The notes below the pieces were generated by a model, which worked only from the letters and a program-made list of their open reading frames with translations, searched no databases and was not told the DNA's origin. From NCBI GenBank assembly GCA_029204225.1, contig CM055102.1, forward strand, positions 23,717,390-23,781,389: a DNA stretch of 64,000 nt. Reading direction: 5' to 3'. This DNA comes from Diphasiastrum complanatum. Taxonomy: Eukaryota; Streptophyta; Lycopodiopsida; Lycopodiales; Lycopodiaceae. Both the position numbers and the translations under genes were made by a program. This document shows, one piece after another, positions 1 to 9,638 of the stretch (position 1 is its first letter; each line of letters begins with the position of its first letter).

Positions 1-760
1 AGATGAACAAATTTCTTTGTGCTGTAAGGTGTGTAGGAGTTGAAGATCTCACGTTAATTGGTCATGTGTTGAGTTGCTCCAGAATCCAAAAACCATGAAT
101 CATCCAAAAATGCGCTTTGATCTTTACCATGAATGCTCCTTCTTCCACTTCGGCCTGGGGAGATGATGAAACTGTGTTTGCTTGTTGATCAGGTTGCTTG
201 GCTGCATTCTTCGCTTGGAGAATTCAAGAATCCTTGATCTCATGGTTATTGTGCTTGCAATACCTGCAAAACATCTTCTTCTTCAATTGTGGATCTGATG
301 ATTGTGCTTGACTTTGATTCTGTTTCTGATTTGTTGCAACCTTCTTGGAGCTTTTCTGCTTCTGTCACTTAGAGCCTTTGTTGACATATAGAGCTTGAGA
401 GGAGGAATTAGACGAAGTGTCTTGACTTCTTCGATTGTCTTCTTGCAGCAACATAGTGATAGCTCTAGTAAGAGTTAAATCTGAGTGTGTCAATATGATC
501 ATCACCCAGTTCTCATATGTAGAGGGAAAGCTTGAAAGCAATGTCATAATTGCGTCTTCATCGTCTATGACTGATCTAACAGTGGCCATCTATTGCAAGA
601 GACTCTTAAACTGGTTAATGTGACTCTGGAGAGAATCACCAGTAGACATCTTGAATGTAAAGAATTTCCTTCGTAGATGTAACTTAGTAGTTGTGTCCCT
701 CACATCATATAGTGAGTTCAGGATGTCCCAAACATCTCTTGACACTGGATTGATGGTCCC
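1..760 (-). pseudogene. Ty1/copia gag-protease fragment, cut by the left window edge
   Basis: Read on the minus strand, the gag domain has the copia pattern 'LHLRRKFFTFKMS..DSLQSHINQFKSLL' (about 590-730) followed by 'IMTLLSSFPSTYENWV' (365-589). A zinc-knuckle-like CRYCKHNNHEIKD lies near 235-285; its last Cys reads as Ser and a stop follows. The aspartic protease motif WFLDSGATQHM is at about 60-105. Gag also has an in-frame TAG just after FKSLLQ. Integrase and reverse transcriptase would lie beyond the left edge. Above about 760 the match to the N-terminal half of gag is lost, so the copy is truncated at its 5' side as well. The gag is related to those of elements A and D1 here. This is a dead copy. 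Confidence 0.85.
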
Positions 761-1520
761 AACCACAGCACGGGAGATAGGAGAGGGGTATGGCGACTGT
801 ACTACCCTTGGTCTGGCAAGCCTGGTGGGCTTGGTCTGCTTTCTCTTCCTTTGTTGAGGAACAGACCCTCTCTCTATAGGTAGTGGCCTAGAGGTGAAGC
901 CACTCTTGAAAACCTAATTGTATGTACTCCTCAGCCTCATGACAGGGTGCATGTCCTGAGGCATGAGGGTAACTCTCTTGGAGTGCACAGTGCAGAGAGT
1001 AGAGTCCTCAAAACTATTCTTTGTGATTGACTCCACAAATCAAGTAGCATCAAAAAAGAAAACTACAAAATACTTGCTATTTTGATCCAATTGATAAGAG
1101 ATGACCTCAACTCAGATTTTGAAGCTAAAAACCTTGTAAATAGAAAGCTATTATATTTTGCTTCACTCAAATACATCAAAGATTAAAGGTACAAATCATA
1201 GATTGTGTCTAGATAGCTATCAATGCTCGAATTGCATCAAAATCTATGATCCTAGCAAGGTATGATATCGCTATGATGCGCCAGACAGAGAAGGAAATGA
1301 GTATTGGCAACAACGAGCACGTGATGGCGATATACAGGGTGGAGTATCGCTATGACGTGTCGGGAGTCAACAACAATGGGAATCAAAGAGAACGGGCGCG
1401 TGGTGGCAATATGCGGTATGCGACAGTGAAAACCAAAGGGGTGAGAGAGAACTTCATAAAAAGAAACCAAAAAATGAGATGAACACTTGCTTATATAGTG
1501 CTCAGACGATGTAATCATTG
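761..1520. other. No recognisable gene
   Basis: This stretch lies between the truncated copia gag and the G-box cluster. The open frames here are short, overlap on both strands and match no family I know. It probably contains unplaced retrotransposon leader or LTR sequence, but I see no boundary. Confidence 0.4.
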
Positions 1521-1523
1521 TCA

Positions 1524-1652
1524 CACGTGTGACGTGACACGCACCTTTTTTTGCACGTGCAATGACACGTGGCAACGTCTGGACCGCACACGTGTCAAAG
1601 TATAATCGGTTCGTACAATTGCATGGTTGGCTTGCACATGTGAGGACACGTG
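1524..1652. promoter_or_regulatory. Cluster of CACGTG G-box palindromes
   Basis: Perfect CACGTG hexamers start at 1524, 1554, 1566, 1589 and 1647, with another ACGTG at 1532. A further CACGTG lies at 6180, just beyond the LTR element inserted at 1670. Without that insertion the series would continue straight into the TATA region of the gene at 6521. CACGTG is the known core bound by plant bZIP and bHLH factors. A regulatory role here is inference. Similar ACACGTGT palindromes also occur in the LTRs of the B-type copia family, so the cluster could be LTR-derived. Confidence 0.45.
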
Positions 1653-1664
1653 CCATAATTTGGA

Positions 1665-1669
1665 CCATC
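1665..1669. repeat. Left target-site duplication CCATC
   Basis: CCATC directly precedes the left LTR (TGTAGC...) and recurs at 6170-6174 directly after the right LTR (...TTTACAACA). A 5-bp duplication is normal for LTR retrotransposon integration. It shows that both outer ends of the element are intact. Confidence 0.9.
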
Positions 1670-2913
1670 TGTAGCGCAGGCATCCCAAAGGGAGCCGGAA
1701 ACCACGACTTAGCTTTCCAGCCTTCAACTCTTGCCATCCAAACCCACTTGACATACAAGCAGCCAACTCGCCAACAACGATCAGACTTAACCAACTTGAA
1801 GTTTCGAAAACCAACATTGAGATCCAACCTGGCGCCATGCCAGATCGGGGGTCCCGATGTGGGTGACTTCCCTCCAAGCAAGCCGCCCGACATACATCAA
1901 ACTTGACCAACTCGAAGCTTCATTACAAACGAGTAACATCCATTCCAAGCAAGCGGTCTGACTTACATCAGACTTAACCAACTGAAAGCTTCGTCACGAG
2001 CACTGGAAGCCAACCTGGCGCCACGCCAGACTGGACAGCCATAAACAGGTAACTTTCACCCAAGCAAGCCATCCAACTCAGCCGACAGGTTAGAGCCCGT
2101 TCCCCAAGAGCTTAACCCATTCACGTTCATGCAAGGAACACTCAGAACCACAAGCCACGACAGATATGGAGACAACCAGTTCCTGGAACAAATGATCCCA
2201 ACAGCATACCGCTGGCGCCACGGACCGAATGGTCCCGACGGCATACCGTTGGCATCCCGGGATACAACCCTCAGTTATGTGCCAACTTAAAAATTTGAAA
2301 GCGGCCTTACAACTGGCGCTTTTACCGAACACTGAAACCCAGAAGGTAATTAGAGTCAGTTTGAGGAAAATCCCACTTTATTGATAAATTTGAGAAGGTT
2401 ACATCTCAAGTGTGTGACCGACCCTAGTCTCCGGGGCGCTAGCATGCCAAGGCGAGAGCCATGACAACATTCCAGCAAGGGAGGCTGAGACTTGGTTGGA
2501 GCTCGTCCTGAGTCGCAACCCGCACTCCCCTATAGTATTGGTGTGATTCGGCACCCCCCCTCATACCAAGCACTCTACCCAAGCTGGTAAAGCACGTTTT
2601 TCTCTCTCTAGGATTTTCTCTTTCTAGAAAGTCATTTTCTCTCTCTAGATTTTATTGATCCCCAGGCTTCATTTAACCATGCCTAGATCGTGTGAGGTGA
2701 TTGCACATCGATCTGAGCTCTCTGGACTCCGCTAGAACCGATCAAAGATTTTCAGCCATAGGAACTTGGCACCGGCTGGATTCTGGTCACAGTGGCGTCA
2801 GGAGCGGCGCCGGCACCATTGGCGCCGGGAGCAACAGAGGCGTTGCTGGCACCGGGGACATAGCTGGCGCTGATGGCGCCGAAAGTAAAGCTTGTAAAGG
2901 TAGCTTTACAACA
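1670..2913 (-). repeat. 3' LTR of the non-coding element (long version)
   Basis: This LTR is about 1244 bp, against 918 bp for its partner. The extra length is at about 1885-2210, where degenerate units of roughly 90 bp recur; each carries a 'cca(a)gcaagc', a 'cagacttaaccaact' and a 'gaagcttc' segment. Outside that block it aligns base for base with 5252-6169 with scattered substitutions. Confidence 0.88.
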
Positions 2914-2927
2914 TCCACCCCACCTTT
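2914..2927 (-). other. Polypurine tract of the non-coding element
   Basis: On the minus strand the purine-rich run AAAGGTGGGGTGGA ends exactly where the LTR begins (TGTTGTAAAG). This is the expected position for plus-strand priming. Confidence 0.75.
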
Positions 2928-4760
2928 ATTAAAATCTGATGTCCTCATCAGATGTCAGATTAAAGTAAAGGTGTCTCCCAATTAAAATAACTATACATTT
3001 AAGCTACTTGGCACAGTACTCAATTTACTGGCCACTTTTTATTAACATTGAAGCTGGCACACCACAAGTCGGAGGCTCAGCTCTTTGTACTGAAAAATTA
3101 CATAACTTGAAAATATATCTTTGTCTGGGAAAAGCGTAGATTTGATATCGCTTTCGTAAAACCCGAGAACCTTATTAATTGGTGACAGAGGCCTTTCTTT
3201 GAAATGTTCACCCCTGTTGCTTCTGACTTTCGACTTTGGAACTCCTTTGAGCTCCTGATTTGTCCTTGATGCACTTTGTGTTGAGCTCCCTGAGCTCCAG
3301 ATTTGTTTAGTTCCGCACAGGTATCAAGGCTCCCTGAGCCAAAGGATTTATCGTTTGATTGCCCACTTTATGATCCACTCCGTGCCTTGTTGCTTCTGCA
3401 CCTTGATTGCTCTCCTTGTCCCAGTCTGATCTTGATACTTTTCCATCTTGGCTCTTTAAGGTAGGCAAAGATTGAGTACTCTGCAATGCACCTCTCACTT
3501 AGCTTGAAGTAGCTCTTTGAATCAGCCCAAATGTAACCATTGACCTTGTGGAAAGCCAAAGGGTCGCACCAGTTTGATCCGCATCCGAACTATTTCTTCG
3601 CGTTTGTTTGAAGCACCATGTCCGTCGCGCAAAACTTGACTTTCACAATTCCATCACTGGTCAGTTGCCTCACAGTCAAAACAAGAAGTGTACATCGAGC
3701 TTGGCTTCAAGTAGCTCTCTTTGAATCAGACACATGCACCCAAAGTTTGCACTAGTCCGATCTCAACGCGAACTGTCCCTTAGCGTCCGTTCGAAATACC
3801 AAGTCTCTCATGCAGACTCAACTTTCACAGTTCCTTCATTGATCAGCTGCCTTACACGTAACACAAGCCAGCATACTCATATGTTTCCTCATCATTGCTG
3901 GTCCAGAGAAAGCCTATAGTAGACTGTCCTTTCCACAACAAAAACTTGTCAACTTATTAGGTCCAAAGTTCACCAGTCTCCTCGTGTGAGTATGGCTATG
4001 TCACCTTGAATTTGCCCCCATTTTGATCAACTTTCATTCAGAATTTGCCCCAAGAGAGAGGTGTGTGTGATAGTTTCCCTCCACTTATAAAATCAGCTAA
4101 TCGGACTTAGAGTAGAGTTCTTCGGACAAAAAGCCTTTCCAACACTTTGCTTTCCATCTGCTAGGATTATGGCTCGATCCAACTTGTTGCCAATCTCTGA
4201 AGAGGATCCTAGTCTTTCCCCTTTGAGGAAAAACCCAACTGATACTGGATATCACCCATGCTCAGTGAGTTTCAGTTCCGAGGGTGGCCGTCCCAAAATG
4301 AAGACCAACTGCTCCATAGAAGATCTCCCCTGAAATTGCCCTTTCCAACTTTTGACTTCCTGCTTGAGTCTCGTGGGCGTTGTCACAAATGAAACTAACC
4401 CAAGAAACAGGCTAGCCATCCATCCTTTGCAAACATTGAGTCATTTCGTTGTCGTTCACGTGCGAGTGCTTGAACTGCAAATCCGCCCCACAGATTCTGT
4501 AGTCCTCTTTGTTTGATGGTATCAGCCTTCAAAAGAAAAGGTTCCTTCTCGAGCCATCAGCTCCTTGTATCACAAGCAATCATGCAAACCAGGCAAAGCA
4601 CGAGTACTAAGACTCACCACGAATACATACAAGTAAGACACTCAGGCAGGTTTACTAACAAGTAACAAAGACAAGGTCCCCCTTTGAGATGGTCCTGCCA
4701 ACGGACCTTTGCCTGGCCGCGCCCATACAAATCGATTACAGAATCAGCCCACATAGGACA
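2928..4760. other. Non-coding interior of the LTR element
   Basis: No retroviral domain is found in any frame. A segment at about 3480-3670 is partly repeated at about 3700-3860: both parts contain an 'agctctttgaatcag' segment, a 'gatc..catc/tcaacgcgaact' segment and a 'cgtttg/cgttcgaa' segment. This suggests internal duplication. The open frames here are short and unsupported. Confidence 0.6.
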
Positions 4761-4772
4761 CCCCTCCAACTA

Positions 4773-5180
4773 TCCGTGCTTTCACCACTAAGCAACACAT
4801 TGCCTCAGTCATGCCCCACCACTTTTTGGTCGATAGAACTTATAGCTAAACGATCGGCAGCTATCCCACACCGGCAGCTAACCACCCGTGCTTTACACCC
4901 GAATTCGAGCAGCATCTCTGTATCAATGGTTAACCCGTATAGTTCAAATATGTCGCCCCGCACCCCACAAGGTACAGACCGTGCTTTCACCTACCTAGAC
5001 AGCACTTTGCCTCATCCGTCCTACGTGCAGACAGCGCCAGGCCCGAACCGCGAGAACTGACCGCGCTTACACCTCAAGGGCAACACCTTGACTCATCAAT
5101 TCTCCCGTTCTGCCGACCAGCCCGACCGTGGACGCACCCGTGCTTACACTGTGGGCAACACCTTGCACAACAGTTGTCTT
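4773..5180. repeat. Degenerate subrepeats in the element leader
   Basis: Units containing 'ccgtgctttcac' or 'ccgcgcttacac', followed by 'gcaacaccttg' or similar, begin near 4773, 4886, 4978, 5061 and 5138, with spacing shrinking from about 113 to 77 bp. They lie just downstream of the PBS in the element's own orientation, in the position of an untranslated leader. Confidence 0.55.
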
Positions 5181-5236
5181 GATGAACCCCAAACCGTGGC
5201 CATTTCCATGAGATCCGCATAGCTGACCGGCCAGTC

Positions 5237-5249
5237 GGCTCTGATACCA
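5237..5249 (-). other. Primer binding site TGGTATCAGAGCC
   Basis: This complements the 3' end of plant initiator methionyl-tRNA, the usual primer of many plant LTR retrotransposons. It sits two bases inside the right LTR and fixes the element's orientation as minus. Confidence 0.88.
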
Positions 5250-5251
5250 CA

Positions 5252-6169
5252 TGTAGCTCAGGCATCCCAAAGGGAGCCGGGAACCACGACTTAGCTTCCC
5301 AGCCTTCAACTCTTGCCATCCAAACCCACTTGACATACAAGTAGCCAACTCACCAACAAAGATCAGACTTAACCAACTTGAAGTTCCGAAAACCAACATT
5401 GAGATCCAACCTGGTGCCATGCCAGATCGGGGGTCCCAATGTGGGTGACTTCCCTCCAAGCATACCGCTGGTGCCACAGACCGAATGGTCCCGACAGCAT
5501 ACCGCTGGTGCCACAGACCGAATGGTCCCGATGGCATACCGTTGGCGTCCCGGGATACGACCCTCAGCTATGTGCCAACTTAAAAATTTGGAAGCGGCCT
5601 TACAACTGGCGCTTTTACTGAACACTGAAACCCAGAAGGTAATCAGAGTCAGTTTGAGAAAAATCCCACTTTATTGATGAATCTGAGAAGGGTACATCTC
5701 AAGTGTGTGACCGACCCTAGTCTCCGGGGCGCTAGCATGCCAAGGCGAGAGCCATGACAACATTCCAGCAAGGGAGACTGAGACTTGGTTGGAGCTCGCC
5801 CTGAGTCGCAACCCGCACTCCCCTATAGTATTGGTGTGATTCGGCACACCCCCCCTCATACCAAGCACTCTACCCAAGCTGGTAAAGCACGTTATTCTCT
5901 CTCTAGGATTTTCTCTTTCTAGAAAGTCATTTTCTCTCTCTAGATTTTATTGATCCCCAGGCTTCCTTTTATCATGCCGATGATTGCACATCGATCTGAG
6001 CTCTCTGGACTCCGCTAGAACCGATCAAAGATTTTCAACTATAAGAACTTGGCGCCGGCTGGATTCTGGTCACAGTGGCACCGGGAGCAGCAGGGGCGCT
6101 GCTGGCACCGGGGACATAGCTGGCGCCGATGGCGCCGGAAGTAAAGCTTGTAAAGGTAGCTTTACAACA
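5252..6169 (-). repeat. 5' LTR of the non-coding element (short version)
   Basis: This 918-bp LTR starts TGTAG and ends TTTACAACA. It lacks most of the roughly 90-bp units found in the other LTR. It carries a different expansion: a unit of about 37 bp beginning 'cataccgctggtgccac' is present twice in tandem near 5461-5534 but once in the partner. Confidence 0.88.
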
Positions 6170-6281
6170 CCATCACATGCACGTGTCAGGCAATGATTTG
6201 GCCGTCTTTTCCCACATGTGTGGCTATTTTGACCTCACGTTTTTCAATACATGTGTATGGTTCAGATCCTTTGAATGACAG

Positions 6282-6289
6282 TATATATA
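6282..6289 (+). promoter_or_regulatory. Candidate TATA box for the gene at 6521
   Basis: TATATATA sits 239 bp before the first ATG of the three-exon gene and about 110 bp after the LTR element. The spacing would allow a 5' UTR of roughly 200 bp. Position and sequence are the only evidence. Confidence 0.45.
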
Positions 6290-6520
6290 GGATCATCGTT
6301 TCTGGAATTCATTTTTGCATATCGAGGCTAGCAAACTGACTTGCTCCCATTTCAAAACATCCCTATATCACCACCACACGTCCAACAAACGTCCTTCCAA
6401 TTCCATGGCTCTCCTGGCGCGTTGTTCCAATACCCCGTATCTTTTAGCCTAAATATCGCCATCACGCGATGTTAAACTACACCCATTAGGTCCCCTCGTT
6501 GATCGGCGTCTCATATCGAT

Positions 6521-7702
6521 ATGTCTTCCTCATCTACTAGTTCAACTTATGACAGAGAGCTCAGTTCCTTCCTTGTTGATGCTGGGGCTAGCGATAGACA
6601 GACTCATTTTATGTCCTATTTCGATATGAAGTTTGACATAGGAGATTTTGTCACTAAGCACAAGGAATTTTTTTCCAAACTGTACCAGGATTTCTATGAT
6701 TGCTTGCAACAGGGTACCCTTCTGATGGATGGCCTAAGATTTGTGCATTTCATCGATTTGCAGCCTAGTGCCGATCATAAGTTCGCCAAACTTATCGACC
6801 TGTTTAAACGTGTCATATTCTGTGAGAAACACAATCGTGTATGTCACTTTGTTCAGGAGGGTATGGCCTTCATGTTTTTCATATCTGGTGGTCATCCATG
6901 ATTGGTTTGCTTGCCCCTAGTACTCTTGTAGCTTTACAGGTTTCCATTATTGATGAGGTTTTAGGAAATGTAGAGGAGGCGAGGCAAGCACATGAGTATG
7001 ATCCTACCAAGGCCTGTTCTTTGTCTATCTCTCCCTTATCTACCACAAATGAGATTGACCAGAGCAGAATCCTGATGGACATCCCTGAGTACCATATGGA
7101 CAACATTCCATTCTTGTCCATTAGCAATATCGGAGACATAGTAGATCTTAGAGAAGATGAGATACTATCTCTTGTGTCAAGAATGATATATGAATTTACT
7201 GATTTTATTGATTTTAATGATGGTGACCTCATAGATGCCATCGACTATGAGGACCAAGAAGAATGGGCAAGTGGGACAAATGCCCTCCAGAGGATGCTAT
7301 CTGAGAGCAGGACATATGAGGCTAATATGCTGAGTGAGGAGGAGTTTTTGGCTTTTCAAAAAAAGTATCCTCCAGCTCCCACATATACTATTCTAGCCGA
7401 CCAGCAATTGACCACTATTGCTGGTCACAATTTAGATGCTACTATTGCAATCCAAGCTGACGAGGAAGATATGGTAAGTACATTGTCTCATAAAAATCAT
7501 TTTATTGAAACATTTACTATTTAACGTGTAACTAATGATTGATTTGCTAGTTTGACAAACACTTGATTATTTGTTGTAGGAAATCGTTGAAGTTGATGCC
7601 TTTGCGAGCAGGCATGGAAGATTGAGAGAGAGACAAGGCGGGAGACAAGAGGATGCCTCATTGTCTCATTACTTGAAATATCTTGTAAATAACAAAATTT
7701 GA
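6521..7702 (+). CDS. Unrecognised three-exon gene, about 334 aa
   Basis: I do not recognise the product. Exon 1 is 6521-6860, starting with ATG in a Ser-rich leader (MSSSSTSSTYDRELSS). Exon 2 is 6932-7473 and exon 3 is 7580-7702, ending TGA. Intron 2 is clear: GTAAGT donor, TTGTAG acceptor, phase 0, 106 bp. Intron 1 is inferred (GTATGG...TTGTAG, 71 bp, phase 1). It restores one frame between two long ORFs, but a plain frameshift near 6885 is the alternative. The predicted protein is acidic in its second half, and no transmembrane segment or known motif is obvious. A TATA-like box and a G-box cluster lie upstream. Its 3' end overlaps the opposing pseudogene by a few tens of bases. It could be a real lineage-specific gene or a fragment captured by a transposon. 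Confidence 0.5.
7474..7579 (+). other. Intron with canonical splice sites in the 6521 gene
   Basis: GATATG|GTAAGT at the donor and TTGTTGTAG|GAAATC at the acceptor, with a T-rich tract before the acceptor. It joins two open frames in phase 0. This is the strongest sign that the locus is, or recently was, a spliced gene. Confidence 0.7.
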
Positions 7703-9160
7703 ATTCATCATGGAAGTTGAGACCCCTTGAGTTGTTGCATTGTTCAATGCTCCATTCATGAGAGTAATACTTACTCTTTCCAACTTTTGTCCTTTTATAA
7801 CTTCCGATTCATCTAGCTTGACCACCAGTATAAGTTTGCTCTTACTAGCACTTGTAATATTATAGAGTCTCATCCACAGACAATTTGTTGGTAGAATCAT
7901 ATGACAAATTGCCAGACTTTGAATCATAAATCTCATTGATGTGAAAAGGGATTTTAATGACGTTTTGCATACTCATATCCAATACATCTCTCTCCAATCT
8001 AATCTGAAATGGGTGAGGAATGGAAATTTTTCTTACATGCAATTGTCCAAAAGCCTCTTTAATAATTTTAAATATACTGGCATATGCCTCCCTGCTAATA
8101 CTTGAGAAATCACATGCTCCCTAAATTAACGTTCAGTCGATAACCTTACCGACCTCGCTCATCAAAGCATCAATGACCTTGGACTTGATTCGAGAATATC
8201 GATTATTGTCTAGTAAAGACTTTGTGGACTTGGTTGTCAATACCAAACTCAACGATTTTCCGATCATGTCATTGTCCTTCATATGCTCATTTGCAACCAA
8301 TGCTGATCTGCAAAAGATTATGAAAATCAACAAACCCAAATAGGCTACATAATAAATGTCATGCTACTTCACAAAACAAAAATAAAATGATTCAAAACAA
8401 ATTCTTACTTGAATGCTTGAATCCTTTTTCTCTATTGGCCTCCATTTAGCAAAAGCTCATAAATGTCCTTCAGCATTTTTTTTCGCTTGTTTCTTATTGA
8501 TTTCTTATCTAGTATGTGAGTTACTTCTTTTATCTGATCATTTGATATACGTAATGTCTGAACAACTTCTCAGAGGTGATCATTACTTGCATTTAATTTT
8601 AACATAGTATTATGTAAACATGCATTATCTTCTTTTATCTGTAATAATGCGGTCTCTTATTCTCTATAGTCAGCAAGCAAACCATTTAACATACATTCTA
8701 AACTTTGTATTTTTTAGAATCAAGTTTGCAACACCATAAGTCCTCAATCTTTCACAATAACCCAATAAACTGTTTTGTCCTTCACACAAAAACTTTATTA
8801 GTTGTGTGATGGATTGAAATTGTGGATGTTGCATCGAATGCGGATTGACCAATGGATACAAACTTTCATCAATCCACAAATCGTAGTTCTTTCTTTGGTT
8901 GATTATGTGAGCGATCATATCAAGTGGAGAAACTGTGGATCCTTTCACTAATCCTCTTTTGGCTATCGAAGCATTCTCGGCAAGAAGAACAATCTGTAGA
9001 TGAAAACTAAGACATCTCTGCAAATATCAGATGACAGACCAAAAAAAAATAGACACTCTTCTTCTTCCATGGCATACCTGAGATTCTATGTTTATTCTCT
9101 CGCTAGTTAAAATGAGGGACACAGTCTCATTTTCAAATTTGGAAAAGTTAGTTAATGAGC
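7658..9160 (-). pseudogene. Multi-exon pseudogene of an unrecognised protein with a helical, coiled-coil-like middle
   Basis: One coherent protein can be followed on the minus strand in pieces. An exon ending IESQ has a GTATGCC donor at about 9071. The next exon starts at about 9019 after TTTGCAG and contains KNYDLWIDESLYPLVNPHS. After a frameshift near 8680, a helical Lys/Glu/Leu-rich stretch (LLQIKEDNACLHNT...SNDQIKEVTHILDKK) runs to about 8410. A third exon after TTTTGCAG (about 8327) contains SALVANEHMKDND, then SREAYASIFKIIKEAFG and ILVVKLDESEV. Splice sites look intact, but several in-frame stops occur; many fit CGA-to-TGA or CAG-to-TAG changes. I do not recognise the family. The copy looks recently dead, and functional relatives should exist elsewhere. 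Confidence 0.5.
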
Positions 9161-9305
9161 GTCATAGGTTCTTGAAGCCGCAGTTGCATGCATCATAATA
9201 GTCTTAGGTTAACTACACATTATTGGTAAGGTTAAGCTAAACTAGACCTGAAAGTCCATCGGATTTCCAAAATTCGGCCATTCTTTTTGTCCTACGTGGC
9301 ATTTC

Positions 9306-9581
9306 TTAGACTACTCTTTTGATGTTTGTAACTCCTTTAATAAAAAATATTTGATCAACATGAAATCCCTTCCCTCCTCTTACAAACTTCCGAACATTGC
9401 CATAGGCGTCGGCATCATTCTTGTCATCATCATTGTCATTGTCGTCAATGTCATCCTCAGTCTCAATCATAGCATTCTCATCAAACATCTTCATCATGTG
9501 TCGAAAGACCTTGATCAAATGTGCACTGACAAGATTCTTCAATATCACACTCAAACTGACCTCCCTTGACATTGAATTCAA
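9306..9581 (-). CDS. Asp-rich ORF, possible upstream exon of the pseudogene
   Basis: A 91-codon frame with an acidic run (ETEDDIDDNDNDDDKNDAD) lies directly upstream of the pseudogene in the same orientation. It matches no family I know. It may be a 5' exon of that gene, because acidic linkers are common near protein N termini, or a chance ORF. Confidence 0.2.
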   Translation of the reverse strand: MNSMSREVSLSVILKNLVSAHLIKVFRHMMKMFDENAMIETEDDIDDNDNDDDKNDADAYGNVRKFVRGGKGFHVDQIFFIKGVTNIKRVV

Positions 9582-9638
9582 ATGACTCTAGTGTTTATGT
9601 AGATTGTGCGACTGTACAAATAACCATATATAGTAAAT

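Larger units (their letters stand above)
1670..6169 (-). mobile_element. Complete non-autonomous LTR retrotransposon, no coding capacity
   Basis: The element is flanked by CCATC duplications and has two LTRs, 1670-2913 and 5252-6169, both starting TGTAG and ending TTTACAACA. On the minus strand the primer binding site TGGTATCAGAGCC (initiator-Met type) lies 2 nt inside the right LTR. A purine tract (AAAGGTGGGGTGGA) abuts the left LTR. The order is therefore 5' LTR on the right and 3' LTR on the left. The roughly 2.34-kb interior encodes no gag, protease, integrase or reverse transcriptase in any frame, so any movement must have relied on proteins supplied in trans. The LTRs differ by a few percent by eye, apart from a length difference caused by subrepeats. 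The size falls between typical TRIM and LARD elements. Confidence 0.9.

Noticed and set aside
4689-5060. 123-codon plus-strand ORF
   Set aside because: It lies antisense within the non-coding LTR element, over degenerate subrepeats, with no family match.
5067-5625. Overlapping 91-156-codon ORFs on both strands
   Set aside because: They span the LTR boundary and PBS, and similar frames occur in the other LTR with stops. They are chance frames in GC-richer LTR DNA.
6888-6931. 44-bp intron in the 6521 gene
   Set aside because: It restores phase but is below the usual minimum plant intron length. The 71-bp alternative (6861-6931) in the same phase is preferred.
8110-8145. Short intron between MSEVG and GACDFSS in the pseudogene
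   Set aside because: Only about 30 bp. The frame is continuous apart from TGA and TAG codons that fit C-to-T changes, so it was read as one exon.
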